Assembly (NCBI RefSeq): GCF_918814575.1
Contig: NZ_CAKKNS010000004.1
Span: 1 to 64,000 of the forward strand
Length of the DNA: 64,000 nucleotides
Reading direction: 5' to 3'
DNA from: Periweissella fabaria
Lineage (GTDB): Bacteria; Bacillota; Bacilli; Lactobacillales; Lactobacillaceae
In this document: positions 30,364 through 38,929 of the stretch, piece by piece
How positions within the stretch are numbered: position 1 is the first letter of the stretch
Layout of the letters: each line of letters starts with the position of its first letter
Notes under the pieces: generated by a model
What the model was told of the DNA's origin: nothing
The model's input: the letters and a program-made list of their open reading frames with translations, nothing else
The model's database searches: none
Made by a program: the position numbers and the translations under genes

Positions 30364-31770
30364 TTATTTATCATTCAAATGAGACCGACGCATCCCGTAA
30401 CCAAGGTAGATTAGAATTCCAATCACAAACCAAATCCCCCCAGCAATCAAGGTTGTCTTTTGTAACGTTGTCATTAAGTATAGTGAAACTAGTGCTGAGG
30501 CAATTGGTAAAACTGGGACTAATGGCATTTTGTAGCCATCATTTTTAATTGTCTTATTTTTCCGTAATAAGATAACACCCAATGATACAAAGATAAATGC
30601 CAGTAATGTTCCCATATTAACTAGTTCGGCCAATTGACCAAGGGGAACTAAGCCAGCCATTATTGAAACAATAATAACAACTACGATTAAGGCTTTCTTT
30701 GGTAACCCATTTTTTTCATCAATTTCACCTAAAAATGGTGGTAATAAACGATCACGTCCCATGGCGTATAATAATCGTGAACCAGCAAAGACCATCGCCA
30801 TTAAACTAGTAAACATTCCCGCTAATGCCCCAATTGTTAAGAGGTATGCAATTCCGCGTTGACCAACTCGTTCTAGAGCAAATGCAACAGGATCACTAAC
30901 ATTTAAGTGTGTGTAGTGGACCATTCCAGTTAAGACAAACCCAACTAACGCGTAGAGAATTGCTGCAACAATCAATGTCCCAATAATCCCGATTGGCATG
31001 TTACGTTTAACATTTTTGGTTTCAGCCGCGGATGATGACACCGCATCAAAACCTAAGAAAGCAAAGAATACACTCGCTGCTCCAGCAAAAACACCTTGAA
31101 TTCCAAAAGCACCATGCGCACGTGGTGGAATAATTGGTGAGTAATTATCAGCCTTAATGTAGAAAAAGCCAACGACAATAAATAAAACAATAATTGCAAT
31201 TTTAAGTAACACCATTAAACGTTGGACAGCACTTGATGTTTGCTTTCCTTTAGTCAACAACCAGCCGACAAAAATTAAAATTAAAATTGCCACCACATTT
31301 AAGTATGAACCATGACTTGGATCAAATGAACCCGCAATAGCGGTTGGAATTTGAAAAAGTGGTTTTACAAAGTAACTAAAGTAAGCCGACCATCCAGTGG
31401 CAATAGCGGCGACCGCTAATAAGTATTCTAAAATCAGTGCCCAACCAAGGACCCAACCAATAACCTCACCATATAATAAATTACCGTAAGCGTAGGCTGA
31501 ACCGGCAACTGGCATTGCTGAAGCTAACTCAGCGTAAGCCATAGCAGCTAAAGCACAAATAATAGCAGCAATAATAAAACTAAATACAATTGCCGGACCA
31601 GCCGTGGTTGCGGCAACCGTTCCTGGTAAAATAAAAATCCCGGTACCGATAACGGCCCCAATTCCCATACTTAATAAATCTTTAGCACCTAAAACTTTCG
31701 TCAAGTGCATGTCTTCGTTCAAGTAATTTTCTAAACTGTCTTTCTTGAACATTCTCTGTATAATACTCAT
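30364..31770 (-). CDS. APC-family amino acid permease (CAT/YfnA-like)
   Basis: A 468-residue permease with twelve predicted helices. The APC start motif MGIGAVIGTGIFILPG (about 35-50) and the family segments PVAGSAYAYG and FFAFLGFDAVSSSAAE are present; this layout belongs to the cationic amino acid transporter branch. Start 31770 is chosen because AGGAG lies 8 nt before it, over an upstream ATG at 31806 that lies in the T run of the leader terminator. The 276-nt leader contains a short aromatic-rich peptide and an intrinsic terminator, which implies amino-acid-dependent attenuation. The substrate could therefore be aromatic rather than cationic amino acids. Confidence 0.85.
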   Translation of the reverse strand: MSIIQRMFKKDSLENYLNEDMHLTKVLGAKDLLSMGIGAVIGTGIFILPGTVAATTAGPAIVFSFIIAAIICALAAMAYAELASAMPVAGSAYAYGNLLYGEVIGWVLGWALILEYLLAVAAIATGWSAYFSYFVKPLFQIPTAIAGSFDPSHGSYLNVVAILILIFVGWLLTKGKQTSSAVQRLMVLLKIAIIVLFIVVGFFYIKADNYSPIIPPRAHGAFGIQGVFAGAASVFFAFLGFDAVSSSAAETKNVKRNMPIGIIGTLIVAAILYALVGFVLTGMVHYTHLNVSDPVAFALERVGQRGIAYLLTIGALAGMFTSLMAMVFAGSRLLYAMGRDRLLPPFLGEIDEKNGLPKKALIVVVIIVSIMAGLVPLGQLAELVNMGTLLAFIFVSLGVILLRKNKTIKNDGYKMPLVPVLPIASALVSLYLMTTLQKTTLIAGGIWFVIGILIYLGYGMRRSHLNDK

Positions 31771-31804
31771 ACTCGATACTCCTATCAAAGTTAAATTTTC
31801 TGAC

Positions 31805-31853
31805 AAAAAAAGGACGTCCGCAAGCTAGATAAATACTAAGCATACAGGCGTCC
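31805..31853 (-). terminator. Leader terminator (attenuator) before the APC permease
   Basis: A hairpin between GGACGCCTGTATGC and GCTTGCGGACGTCC (several G-U pairs, two mismatches) followed by T7 on the minus strand, 34 nt before the permease start. It sits inside the transcribed leader of its own gene. A small hairpin, CAAATT/AATTTG (31851-31868), precedes it and could be part of a competing fold. Confidence 0.8.
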
Positions 31854-31863
31854 AAATTAATTA

Positions 31864-31964
31864 CAATTTGACTAGGTTTGATAAGAGGTTTCATCAGGCC
31901 ATTCCGGATACTTAGTAACAAGTAAACCCGCATGGCAAAATGATCTTGGCATCCGGATTTACAT
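31864..31964 (-). promoter_or_regulatory. Structured leader RNA between leader peptide and terminator
   Basis: The transcript contains GTAAATCC/GGGTTTAC enclosing an imperfect ATGCCAAGAT/ATTTTGCCAT hairpin. Two copies of the self-complementary TCCGGA(T) can pair with each other instead, giving mutually exclusive folds. I could not match it to a T-box (no TGGNACCGCG), a lysine riboswitch or another class I can recall. Unknown or leader-peptide-coupled attenuation RNA. Confidence 0.5.
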
Positions 31965-32018
31965 CTCGAAATAACCAAAATAAAAGTTTGATTTAACTGT
32001 ATTTACATTTTTAATCAT
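31959..32018 (-). CDS. Aromatic-rich leader peptide
   Basis: A 19-codon open reading frame in the 5' leader of the APC permease, starting about 28 nt after the predicted transcription start and preceded by AAGGAAG at 9 nt. It ends NFYFGYFEM-stop; five of six consecutive codons (TTT TAT TTT GGT TAT TTC) encode Phe or Tyr. The peptide is too short to have an enzymatic role. It has the hallmarks of a ribosome-stalling sensor for Phe/Tyr starvation, followed by structured RNA and a terminator. The open reading frame, its ribosome-binding site, promoter and terminator are seen; the sensing is inferred. Confidence 0.6.
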   Translation of the reverse strand: MIKNVNTVKSNFYFGYFEM

Positions 32019-32052
32019 ACTCTTAAACTTCCTTCTCTATTAGATGTTTTTA

Positions 32053-32081
32053 ACTATACACATTTCATTCTAAGAAAGCAA
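32053..32081 (-). promoter_or_regulatory. Promoter of the APC permease leader
   Basis: TTGCTT (complement at 32076-32081), 17 bp, TATAGT (complement at 32053-32058); predicted start of transcription near 32046. Confidence 0.75.
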
Positions 32082-32191
32082 GCTTTTTTTAAGTTTTCAT
32101 ATTTCACGCGCCACCAAACGGGTTTTTTATTAATTCTCATGAACTTTTAATGTATAATGTAGCTAATATACTTTTAAAAAGAGGTTTCTTT

Positions 32192-34600
32192 ATGAAAAAC
32201 AATCAATTTGCCCTATTGCCTGTTGATTCTAGCCAAGTTCTTGCGGAACTCAAACTAACCAAGTTTGTGGATGAACATGTTTTAGCAGCAACAACCATTC
32301 CCCATGCGTTCCAACTTTTATTAGAAAAAACATTCCCTGAAGTTGAAGATCAATCAGCTCTAAACACTAAATTAAGTACCTTGTTAGCCACGCCTAAATG
32401 TGACGTTTATACTTGGATTACATCCGCTAAGTTAATTACAGCTGATGTTTTCTACCGGATTGCTTTACAATTACTTGAATTTCTACCTGAAGTTGATTTT
32501 GATATTGATAATCCATTAGCCGCAATGGATAAAATGCATTTACCAACCGTTCAAACAAACCAATTTGATCGTGAAACCCTCTATGAAGCATGGTATTTAT
32601 TACTTAATACCCATACTAAAAACGGTAAAAGTTTGCTTGACCGCCTAGCAACACGTGGCTATTTCCAACCTTTCATGTATGAAGCAGATACACCCCGCCC
32701 ACTATTTTTCAATGGTAAGGCACAACCAGTTTTTGATACTCGCAACTTATTACACGAAGTCGTTTATATTGAAACTGACTTTGATACGGATAACGATGGC
32801 CAACGTGACTTAGTTAAAGCCGAAATTGTCCGCCCTATTGATGCTGACTTACAAGTCCCTGTCTTATTCACCGCATCACCATATAATCAAGGTACAAATG
32901 ATGAGCATGGTGAAAAACTAACCCATAACGTTAATGTTCCATTAACACATAAAAAACCAACTGAGTTAGCCTACACTACAATTGAACATCATGCCAACCT
33001 TGAAACAACCATTGCACCACGTGAAATCGCTGCTGAAGTTGATACGGCAACAGAAACATTTGCCCGAGAACAAAGCTATACCCTCAATGATTACTTCTTA
33101 GCTCGTGGTTATGCGGTTATCTATTCTGCGGGTATTGGTTCCAAAGATTCAGAAGGTTTACAAACAACTGGTGATGAATATGAAGTTGCCAGTGCTAAAG
33201 CCGTTGTTGAATGGGTTCATGGTGATCGGGTGGCCTTCACTAATAAAACCGATAACTTGGCTATTAAAGCAACTTGGTCAAATGGTAAAGTTGCCATGAC
33301 TGGTCGGTCATACCTTGGGACTTTAGCAACTGCTGTGGCTACTACTGGTGTTGCCGGTTTAGAAACAATTGTTTCTGAAGCCGCGATTTCTTCATGGTAT
33401 GACTACTATCGGTCAAATGGATTAGTAATTGCCCCAGGTGGTTATCCTGGTGAAGATGCTGATGTGTTAGCAGAAGAAACTTTCTCACGACGCAAGCAAC
33501 CTGGTGATTTTTATCGTATTAAAGATCAATATCAAGCATATCTTGACCAAATGGGGATTGACCAAGACCGCGATACTGGATCATATAATGCATTCTGGGA
33601 TGCTCGAAATTACTTAAAAGATGTTGCTAACATTAAAGCTGATATCATCATGGTCCACGGTCTTAATGACTGGAACGTTAAACCTGAACAAGTAAACAAT
33701 CTTTGGCACGCACTTGACGCAGCCCCCGTTAATAAAAAAATCATTCTCCACCAAGGTGAACACATTTATATCAATGCCATGCGTTCAATTGACTTTACAG
33801 ACATGATGAATTTATGGTTTGCCCACAAACTATATGGTTTGGACAATCACGCCCCTGAATTACTGCCAAATGTGTTAATCCAAGATAACGTAACTCCTGA
33901 AACATGGCATGCCGAAAAAGATTGGGACGCCGTTACAGATAAAAAAATATTATATCTAAACAACGGTCAATTAAGTAATACAGCAGGTGATCGTAAAATC
34001 AGTTTCATGGATCAAGTCGGTGAAGAAGCTTTTAAAGCTTACACAAACGACATCGCTGCATGGGATCATTTGCTTAAAGCACCTAAATCCGCATTATCAA
34101 CTAATCGCGCTTTATTCCAAACAGTACCGCTTGAACGGGCTGAAATTATTGACGGTCGCGTTACTGTTAAATTACGCCTAAAAAGTTCGGTTAACTTCGG
34201 GATGATCAGTTGTCAATTAGTCGATTATGGTGATGCTAAACGCTTTAATATTAAGCCCACGCCCCTTGGTGTCAAACTTGATAGCGGCTTCCAATGGCGT
34301 GAAGATACTTTAAATGAATTCACTCTAGCAAGTAAAGCAACACCATTTAAAATGATTAGTAAAGGTCACATCAACTTGCAAAACCGAACTAATGCATGGC
34401 AAGCTGATGAATTACGTGCTGATCAATATGTTGACGTTGAACTAGCATTGCAACCGACATATTATCACTTACCAGCTGGTCACCAATTAGGATTAGTAGT
34501 ATACGCAACTGATTACGGAATGACTGTCCGTGGTAATCAAGATATTACTTACACAATTGATGAAAGTGCTAGTCAAATTAGCATTCCTTTCATTCCTTAA
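32192..34600 (+). CDS. pepX: X-prolyl dipeptidyl aminopeptidase
   Basis: An 802-residue cytosolic S15 serine peptidase that releases X-Pro dipeptides. It shows the PepX N-terminal domain (1-145), the alpha/beta-hydrolase core with nucleophile Ser373 in GRSYLG, acid in HGLNDWNV, base in QGEHIYIN, and the C-terminal jelly-roll domain. The length fits lactobacillar PepX. ATG 32192 follows AGAGG by 7 nt; an upstream TTG-type start at 32150 overlaps the -10 TATAAT (32153-32158) and is rejected. It is monocistronic with a strong terminator. Confidence 0.95.
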   Translation: MKNNQFALLPVDSSQVLAELKLTKFVDEHVLAATTIPHAFQLLLEKTFPEVEDQSALNTKLSTLLATPKCDVYTWITSAKLITADVFYRIALQLLEFLPEVDFDIDNPLAAMDKMHLPTVQTNQFDRETLYEAWYLLLNTHTKNGKSLLDRLATRGYFQPFMYEADTPRPLFFNGKAQPVFDTRNLLHEVVYIETDFDTDNDGQRDLVKAEIVRPIDADLQVPVLFTASPYNQGTNDEHGEKLTHNVNVPLTHKKPTELAYTTIEHHANLETTIAPREIAAEVDTATETFAREQSYTLNDYFLARGYAVIYSAGIGSKDSEGLQTTGDEYEVASAKAVVEWVHGDRVAFTNKTDNLAIKATWSNGKVAMTGRSYLGTLATAVATTGVAGLETIVSEAAISSWYDYYRSNGLVIAPGGYPGEDADVLAEETFSRRKQPGDFYRIKDQYQAYLDQMGIDQDRDTGSYNAFWDARNYLKDVANIKADIIMVHGLNDWNVKPEQVNNLWHALDAAPVNKKIILHQGEHIYINAMRSIDFTDMMNLWFAHKLYGLDNHAPELLPNVLIQDNVTPETWHAEKDWDAVTDKKILYLNNGQLSNTAGDRKISFMDQVGEEAFKAYTNDIAAWDHLLKAPKSALSTNRALFQTVPLERAEIIDGRVTVKLRLKSSVNFGMISCQLVDYGDAKRFNIKPTPLGVKLDSGFQWREDTLNEFTLASKATPFKMISKGHINLQNRTNAWQADELRADQYVDVELALQPTYYHLPAGHQLGLVVYATDYGMTVRGNQDITYTIDESASQISIPFIP

Positions 34601-34628
34601 TAGCCCCCATTTTAATCACAGGCAATAC

Positions 34629-34665
34629 AAAAGGCCCGGAAAATAACTTTTCCCGGGCCTTTTTG
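34629..34665. terminator. Terminator after pepX
   Basis: Hairpin AAAAGGCCCGG(G)AAA/TTTCCCGGGCCTTTTT, usable in both directions (pepX on plus, bioY on minus). Confidence 0.9.
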
Positions 34666-34711
34666 CTATCGCTTAATTTCTGTCATAGCGACTTACTTGG
34701 CTAGCTTTTAA

Positions 34712-35260
34712 TTATTTAAAAATACCAAACCGTTGAATAATCTTAGTAGCAACTAGCGTCACAATAATTACTTTAACAATTGCTAATGGTATAAAGACGA
34801 CCATACCAGCATATAATGCTTGGATGACTGGTACATGAATCCATAGCGCATAAACAATCGTACCGAGTAATAATTGTAATAACGCCGCCACTAAGTTAAC
34901 CAAACCAATTTGCCACCAACGATGATATTTAACAATCACTAAACTAACAACTGCTACATAAACAAAAAAGCCAAATAAGTAGCCTGCATTGGGACCAAAA
35001 AGAACAGTTAAACCAGTACTACCACCAGCAAATACTGGCAAACCAATGGCTCCTAAAATCAAATACAACCCAACGGTGCTCATACTTATTTTAGGACGGG
35101 CAATACTAGCAAATAACCCTAATGCTAGGGTTTGGCCTGTAAAAGGTACAATACCAAAAGGAATTGAAATTTGGGCAAAAATTGCTAAAAATACTGCAAA
35201 TTCAGCGGCCAGAATTAACGTCCGAACATTCGCTTGTTTCTTACTCGTTGGTTTATCCAT
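34712..35260 (-). CDS. bioY: Biotin transporter substrate-binding subunit BioY
   Basis: A 182-residue S component of the ECF-type biotin importer with six membrane helices. The family motifs IPFGIVPFTGQTLALGL (about 34-50) and GSTGLTVLFGPNAGYL are conserved. ATG 35260 is chosen because GGAG lies 6 nt before it; an earlier ATG at 35272 covers that Shine-Dalgarno. It overlaps the birA stop by 8 bp, so birA and bioY are translationally coupled. The ECF energising genes (ecfA1A2T) are elsewhere. The absence of biotin synthesis genes nearby fits a biotin auxotroph. Confidence 0.92.
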   Translation of the reverse strand: MDKPTSKKQANVRTLILAAEFAVFLAIFAQISIPFGIVPFTGQTLALGLFASIARPKISMSTVGLYLILGAIGLPVFAGGSTGLTVLFGPNAGYLFGFFVYVAVVSLVIVKYHRWWQIGLVNLVAALLQLLLGTIVYALWIHVPVIQALYAGMVVFIPLAIVKVIIVTLVATKIIQRFGIFK

Positions 35261-36215
35261 GATATTCTCCATCTAAAAGTTTTACTTTAGTAATTTCACC
35301 ACCATTGAATATTTGAACACCCGTTGTTGTTGCCACAACTAAAGCTCCTTGGTTATCAATATCAACTACGCGGCCTTGAATTAATTTACCCCGTTGATCT
35401 AATACGATTTCATGACCGATTACTAATGAGTGTTCCCGATAATAAGCCAATAAAGCTGGTGTCAATTCACCCATTAATACTTGATACATTTCATCGATTA
35501 ATCGTGCGACTAATAAATTACGATCTAAATCTTGTAAATTAAGTGAGCCCGCTTTGGCTTGCATTTCGATTGGAAAATTACTGGTGGTTAAATTAATGCC
35601 AATACCGACAATCACGTAACTCAATGAACCCGTTTCAAAATCAGTAATTCCTTCCGTCATAATCCCGGCAATCTTGCCATTTTCATAAATTAAATCATTA
35701 ACCCACTTTATTTGTAATTTAACATGATACAAAGATTCAAATATTTTCACAACCGCTACCGCAGCCCCAGTTGTCAACAATCCGCTCGTTACATTTTTAT
35801 TTGCCATCGGTAGCAACAAACTAATATAAACCCCGGTATCTTTTGGACTATAATATTGGCGGCCATAGCGCCCATATCCGGCCGTCTGTTGGTTAGCAAT
35901 AATTGCTAACGGCCGACTCGGATTTTCTGTTGCTAGTTGCTTGGCTAACTTATTCGTTGAATCAATTGTTTGGAACACTTGGACCTGTAAACTATGCTGT
36001 AAGTGAACTGCAATCTGTTCGGCTGACAAATTTTTCGTACCTAAATACCGGTAGCCACGCCGATGTTGGCTTTCAATCAGATAGCCTTCTGCTTGTAATT
36101 GTTTAATAACTTTCCAGACCGCATTACGACTAACTTGATAACGTGTTGCTAATTGTTCTCCACTAGTATCCTCATCAGTATGCTGCATTAAATATGATAA
36201 AATTTCTGTTTTCAA
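35253..36215 (-). CDS. birA: Bifunctional biotin--protein ligase / biotin repressor
   Basis: A 320-residue BirA. An N-terminal winged helix (about 1-60: EDTSGEQLATRYQVSRNAVWK) is followed by the ligase domain with GYGRYGRQYYSPKDTGVYIS (112-131, the biotinyl-AMP loop), LQIKWVNDL and the SH3-like C-domain. The DNA-binding domain makes it a repressor as well as the ligase for acetyl-CoA carboxylase. The start is TTG at 36215, after AAAGGTG; the first base of the start codon is also the first base of the left half-site of an operator-like inverted repeat. It is co-transcribed with bioY. Confidence 0.93.
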   Translation of the reverse strand: MKTEILSYLMQHTDEDTSGEQLATRYQVSRNAVWKVIKQLQAEGYLIESQHRRGYRYLGTKNLSAEQIAVHLQHSLQVQVFQTIDSTNKLAKQLATENPSRPLAIIANQQTAGYGRYGRQYYSPKDTGVYISLLLPMANKNVTSGLLTTGAAVAVVKIFESLYHVKLQIKWVNDLIYENGKIAGIMTEGITDFETGSLSYVIVGIGINLTTSNFPIEMQAKAGSLNLQDLDRNLLVARLIDEMYQVLMGELTPALLAYYREHSLVIGHEIVLDQRGKLIQGRVVDIDNQGALVVATTTGVQIFNGGEITKVKLLDGEYHG

Positions 36216-36254
36216 TTTTAGTCACCTTTTTTTTACTATATCAGTGACTAAAAT
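36215..36254 (-). promoter_or_regulatory. Operator-like inverted repeat at birA-bioY
   Basis: Perfect 11-bp arms ATTTTAGTCAC (36215-36225) and GTGACTAAAAT (36244-36254) around 18 bp that contain a -10-like TATAGT on the minus strand. The left arm runs into the TTG start and Shine-Dalgarno of birA. The geometry resembles BirA operators (two short arms with a 14-18-bp spacer), although the half-site differs from TTGTTAAC. Auto-repression by BirA is inferred. Confidence 0.65.
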
Positions 36255-36288
36255 GATACTATACCTCACGTTAAATTTCAAGACTAGC

Positions 36289-36316
36289 AAAAAACCGCAC
36301 CCATATTAGGTACGGT
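36289..36316 (-). terminator. Probable terminator after the PepI-like gene
   Basis: Imperfect hairpin ACCG(TA)CC/GG(GT)GCGGT with T6 on the minus strand, just after the stop codon. Confidence 0.55.
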
Positions 36317-36324
36317 CATAACTA

Positions 36325-37230
36325 TTATTTAAAAGTGTTCTTTTCAACATCGTTAATAAATTGTGCTAAATTATCATAGTATACATCGGGATTATCCATC
36401 ATAGCATGGTGGCCAGCATCTGGGGTAATGGCCAAGCGCGCATGTGGAATTTGTTTAGCCATCCGTTCAGCAGTTGCGACTGGCATGGTCTCATGACCTC
36501 CAAAAGTCACTAATGTTGGTACTGTAATATTTTGAATTTGATCACGTAAATCGAATTCTTTTAATTTTCCTGTGACCACAAATTCATTATCACCTTGGAA
36601 TGGACCGTACACATCAGTTGCCATAGTTGAAATTAAGTGGGTTGGTAAAACTGGTTGCTTACGGTCAACATATTGCTCGTTGAGAATTTGCACATAACTT
36701 TGATATTGTGCATCTTCCCAATTACCAGCTGCTTCCACAGTCTTCATGTAAGCAACTGCGTCCGCCGGCAATGCTTCTTCACGTCGTTGATTAATCGAAA
36801 CAACATATTCCTCAATATTATCTGTCATTGATGAAATAATGGCCCCTTTTAAATGTTGGCCATATTTCAAAGCATATAATTGAGTTAACGCACCACCCCA
36901 ACTTTGACCAATCAAATAGAAGTCATCAATCCCTAATTTTTGTCGAACTTCTTCAACTTCATCAATATAATAATCATATGTTAAAATATTAGCATTTTTA
37001 GGATCAGAAAAATCTGGTTGATCAGAATACCATGATCCTAATTGATCATACATATGCACTTGAATATCTAAGCCACGTGCCGCTAAACGTTTAGCGGTAT
37101 CTTCCCAATATTCATGATTTCCACCAGGGCCACCATGCAGTGCTAATAAGTGAATTTTACCGGAACCTTGTGTATTGGTCCAAAGATGATACCCATTGTC
37201 TAATTCAATAATCGTTGTGCCTGTCTTCAT
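36325..37230 (-). CDS. Proline iminopeptidase-like alpha/beta hydrolase (S33)
   Basis: A 301-residue hydrolase resembling PepI/PepL of lactobacilli. HGGPGG (about 32-37) is the family's oxyanion signature, MYDQLG follows, the nucleophile is in GQSWGG, and a conserved GHHAMM near the end supplies the histidine. PepI-type enzymes release N-terminal proline from di- and tripeptides, which would complement PepX. Start 37230 is chosen because AAGGGG lies 8 nt before it; the upstream ATG at 37278 has no good site. Specificity for proline is inferred. Confidence 0.82.
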   Translation of the reverse strand: MKTGTTIIELDNGYHLWTNTQGSGKIHLLALHGGPGGNHEYWEDTAKRLAARGLDIQVHMYDQLGSWYSDQPDFSDPKNANILTYDYYIDEVEEVRQKLGIDDFYLIGQSWGGALTQLYALKYGQHLKGAIISSMTDNIEEYVVSINQRREEALPADAVAYMKTVEAAGNWEDAQYQSYVQILNEQYVDRKQPVLPTHLISTMATDVYGPFQGDNEFVVTGKLKEFDLRDQIQNITVPTLVTFGGHETMPVATAERMAKQIPHARLAITPDAGHHAMMDNPDVYYDNLAQFINDVEKNTFK

Positions 37231-37362
37231 AATCGAAACCCCTTTTAATTTATTATCACTTATAAGGTAGTATAGCACTTTTGATAACGAGTAAAAATTT
37301 TAGCCGCATGTAAATTTAGTAAACAAGGTATAATAAACTTATGCCAATCTAGGAGGTCTGAC

Positions 37363-38217
37363 ATGTTCAATAAAAAATATCTATTGGCGCTTTTACCTAT
37401 CATGCTTTTTTTAATTCTAAGTGGCTGTACGTCAGCCAAGCAATTAGTCAAAAAAGCTCCTGTTGATGCCCAATTCACGGATAACCCAACTTTATTTTTA
37501 CATGGTTTTGGCGGGGATGCAGATTCAATGAAACCCATGATTAAATCAATTGAAGCAGCTAAACTTGGGACCGAAGTTGAAACGATTCACGTTCGTGCCA
37601 ACGATACATTAACAACCAGTGGTACCCTAACTGCTAAACGGAATAATCCCCTCATTAACATTGTTTTCGATGATAGTACCAATGGAAACCCTGCCCATAA
37701 TGCAGTTGTCTTGCAGGCAATCCTTAAAAAACTACATCGCCAATACCATTTCAAACAATTCAATGTCGTTGCGCATTCAATGGGAAATAGCACATTGGCA
37801 GAATATTTACTAAACAATGCTAATAATCCTGAATTACCAACTTTAAATAAGTACGTTGCCATTGCTAGTATCTCAAATAGCTTTATGGGTGGTAATAGTG
37901 GTAATACGCAAGCTAGCCGTTCACCACTTACCGCAACTGGTGAACCAACGATTAAAAGTGATATGTTCACGCATATTAGTAAGCTCCATACCACCTTCCC
38001 AAAAACCACACATGTCTTAAATATTTTTGGTAACCTCGATGATGGTTCTAATTCAGATGGAAGGGTCCCAACTAACTCAGCCCAAGCACTCAAATATTTA
38101 ACAACACACGGTGCATCCTACCAACAGCAAGAGTTTATTGGTGCTGATGCGCAACACTCTAAATTAAAACGTAATCCCAAAGTTGAAAAGGCGGTTATGA
38201 AATTTCTTTTCGAATAA
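37363..38217 (+). CDS. DUF915-type alpha/beta hydrolase lipoprotein
   Basis: A 284-residue exported protein. Its signal peptide ends in a lipobox ILSGC (Cys at about 22). The alpha/beta-hydrolase core contains TLFLHGFGGDADSMKPMI (45-62), the nucleophile in VVAHSMGNST and a C-terminal ADAQHSKLKRNP carrying a histidine. This matches the DUF915 family of Firmicutes cell-surface hydrolases of unknown substrate. AGGAGG precedes the start and a TATAAT lies at 37329-37334. It is monocistronic and divergent from the PepI-like gene. Confidence 0.85.
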   Translation: MFNKKYLLALLPIMLFLILSGCTSAKQLVKKAPVDAQFTDNPTLFLHGFGGDADSMKPMIKSIEAAKLGTEVETIHVRANDTLTTSGTLTAKRNNPLINIVFDDSTNGNPAHNAVVLQAILKKLHRQYHFKQFNVVAHSMGNSTLAEYLLNNANNPELPTLNKYVAIASISNSFMGGNSGNTQASRSPLTATGEPTIKSDMFTHISKLHTTFPKTTHVLNIFGNLDDGSNSDGRVPTNSAQALKYLTTHGASYQQQEFIGADAQHSKLKRNPKVEKAVMKFLFE

Positions 38218-38233
38218 GGTATTAACCATAAAT

Positions 38234-38285
38234 AAAAAGATCGTAATTACTAAGTTAGCTAAAACTTGGTAATTACGACCTTTTT
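38234..38285. terminator. Bidirectional terminator
   Basis: Long hairpin with arms AAAAAGaTCGTAATTACtAAGTT/AACTTgGTAATTACGAcCTTTTT, serving the DUF915 gene (plus) and the DUF421 gene (minus). Confidence 0.88.
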
Positions 38286-38289
38286 CATA

Positions 38290-38925
38290 TTAACTAATAT
38301 AATTATGAATAATCAAATGACCATTAACATATTCTGCTAAATATATTTTCCGGACATCGTGTTGTTTTTGACTTTTTAACTGATCGTGTAACCATAATTC
38401 ATCACGTTTAATCAAACTAAGCGCATCAAAATCGACTTGTCCATCTACAATAATTGGGTAAATAATATTATCTTCACCAAATTTGATAATTGTTATTTGC
38501 CCATTTTGTTCAAGAATTGCGCGTTTAACTTGATTGATTTCATAAATTCCTTGCATCCGGAGCTTAAACATTAACTCATTAGCTGACATACCAACTTTCA
38601 AACAACTACTGATATTTAACTTACCACGTTCAACTAAGCTAATTGGCCGCCCGTCAATGACAAAGCGCACATATCGATTATGTTCCTTGGCAAATTTAAC
38701 AATTAAAACTAGTAGGGTCCAAATAACTAATACTAAGAAAAATTGTAGAACTGAAATACTATCATTATAAATAACACCCCCAATAATACCCCCAAGCACA
38801 TAATTTTGCACTTGATCCAATGCTGAAGTCGGTGCTAAATTACCCTTTCCCAACAAATTAATTTGTAGAATTAGACATAATATCCCTAAAGCAAGCTTAA
38901 TAATAATCGGACTATATAGTTGCAT
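38290..38925 (-). CDS. DUF421 (YetF-like) membrane protein
   Basis: A 211-residue protein with three N-terminal helices (about 7-25, 42-60, 62-80) and a cytoplasmic domain carrying the DUF421 core (VRFVIDGRPISLVERGKL and MSANELMFKLRMQGIYEI). It lies 4 bp after the DUF3290 gene; GGAAGG at the end of that gene supplies the ribosome-binding site. The DUF3290-DUF421 pair is common in lactic acid bacteria and probably forms a membrane complex. Its function is unknown; stress or spore-germination roles have been proposed for Bacillus relatives. Confidence 0.85.
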   Translation of the reverse strand: MQLYSPIIIKLALGILCLILQINLLGKGNLAPTSALDQVQNYVLGGIIGGVIYNDSISVLQFFLVLVIWTLLVLIVKFAKEHNRYVRFVIDGRPISLVERGKLNISSCLKVGMSANELMFKLRMQGIYEINQVKRAILEQNGQITIIKFGEDNIIYPIIVDGQVDFDALSLIKRDELWLHDQLKSQKQHDVRKIYLAEYVNGHLIIHNYIS

Positions 38926-38929
38926 ACTG

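Noticed and set aside
31682-31978. 98-codon open reading frame through the APC permease leader on the minus strand
   Set aside because: It runs through the leader terminator and the permease start, has no good ribosome-binding site and looks like translated structured RNA.
31770-32050. T-box or lysine riboswitch upstream of the APC permease
   Set aside because: No TGGNACCGCG element and no lysine riboswitch core are visible; a leader peptide fits better.
37587-38093. 168-codon antisense open reading frame in the DUF915 gene
   Set aside because: It is entirely inside a clear hydrolase gene and shows no domain of its own.
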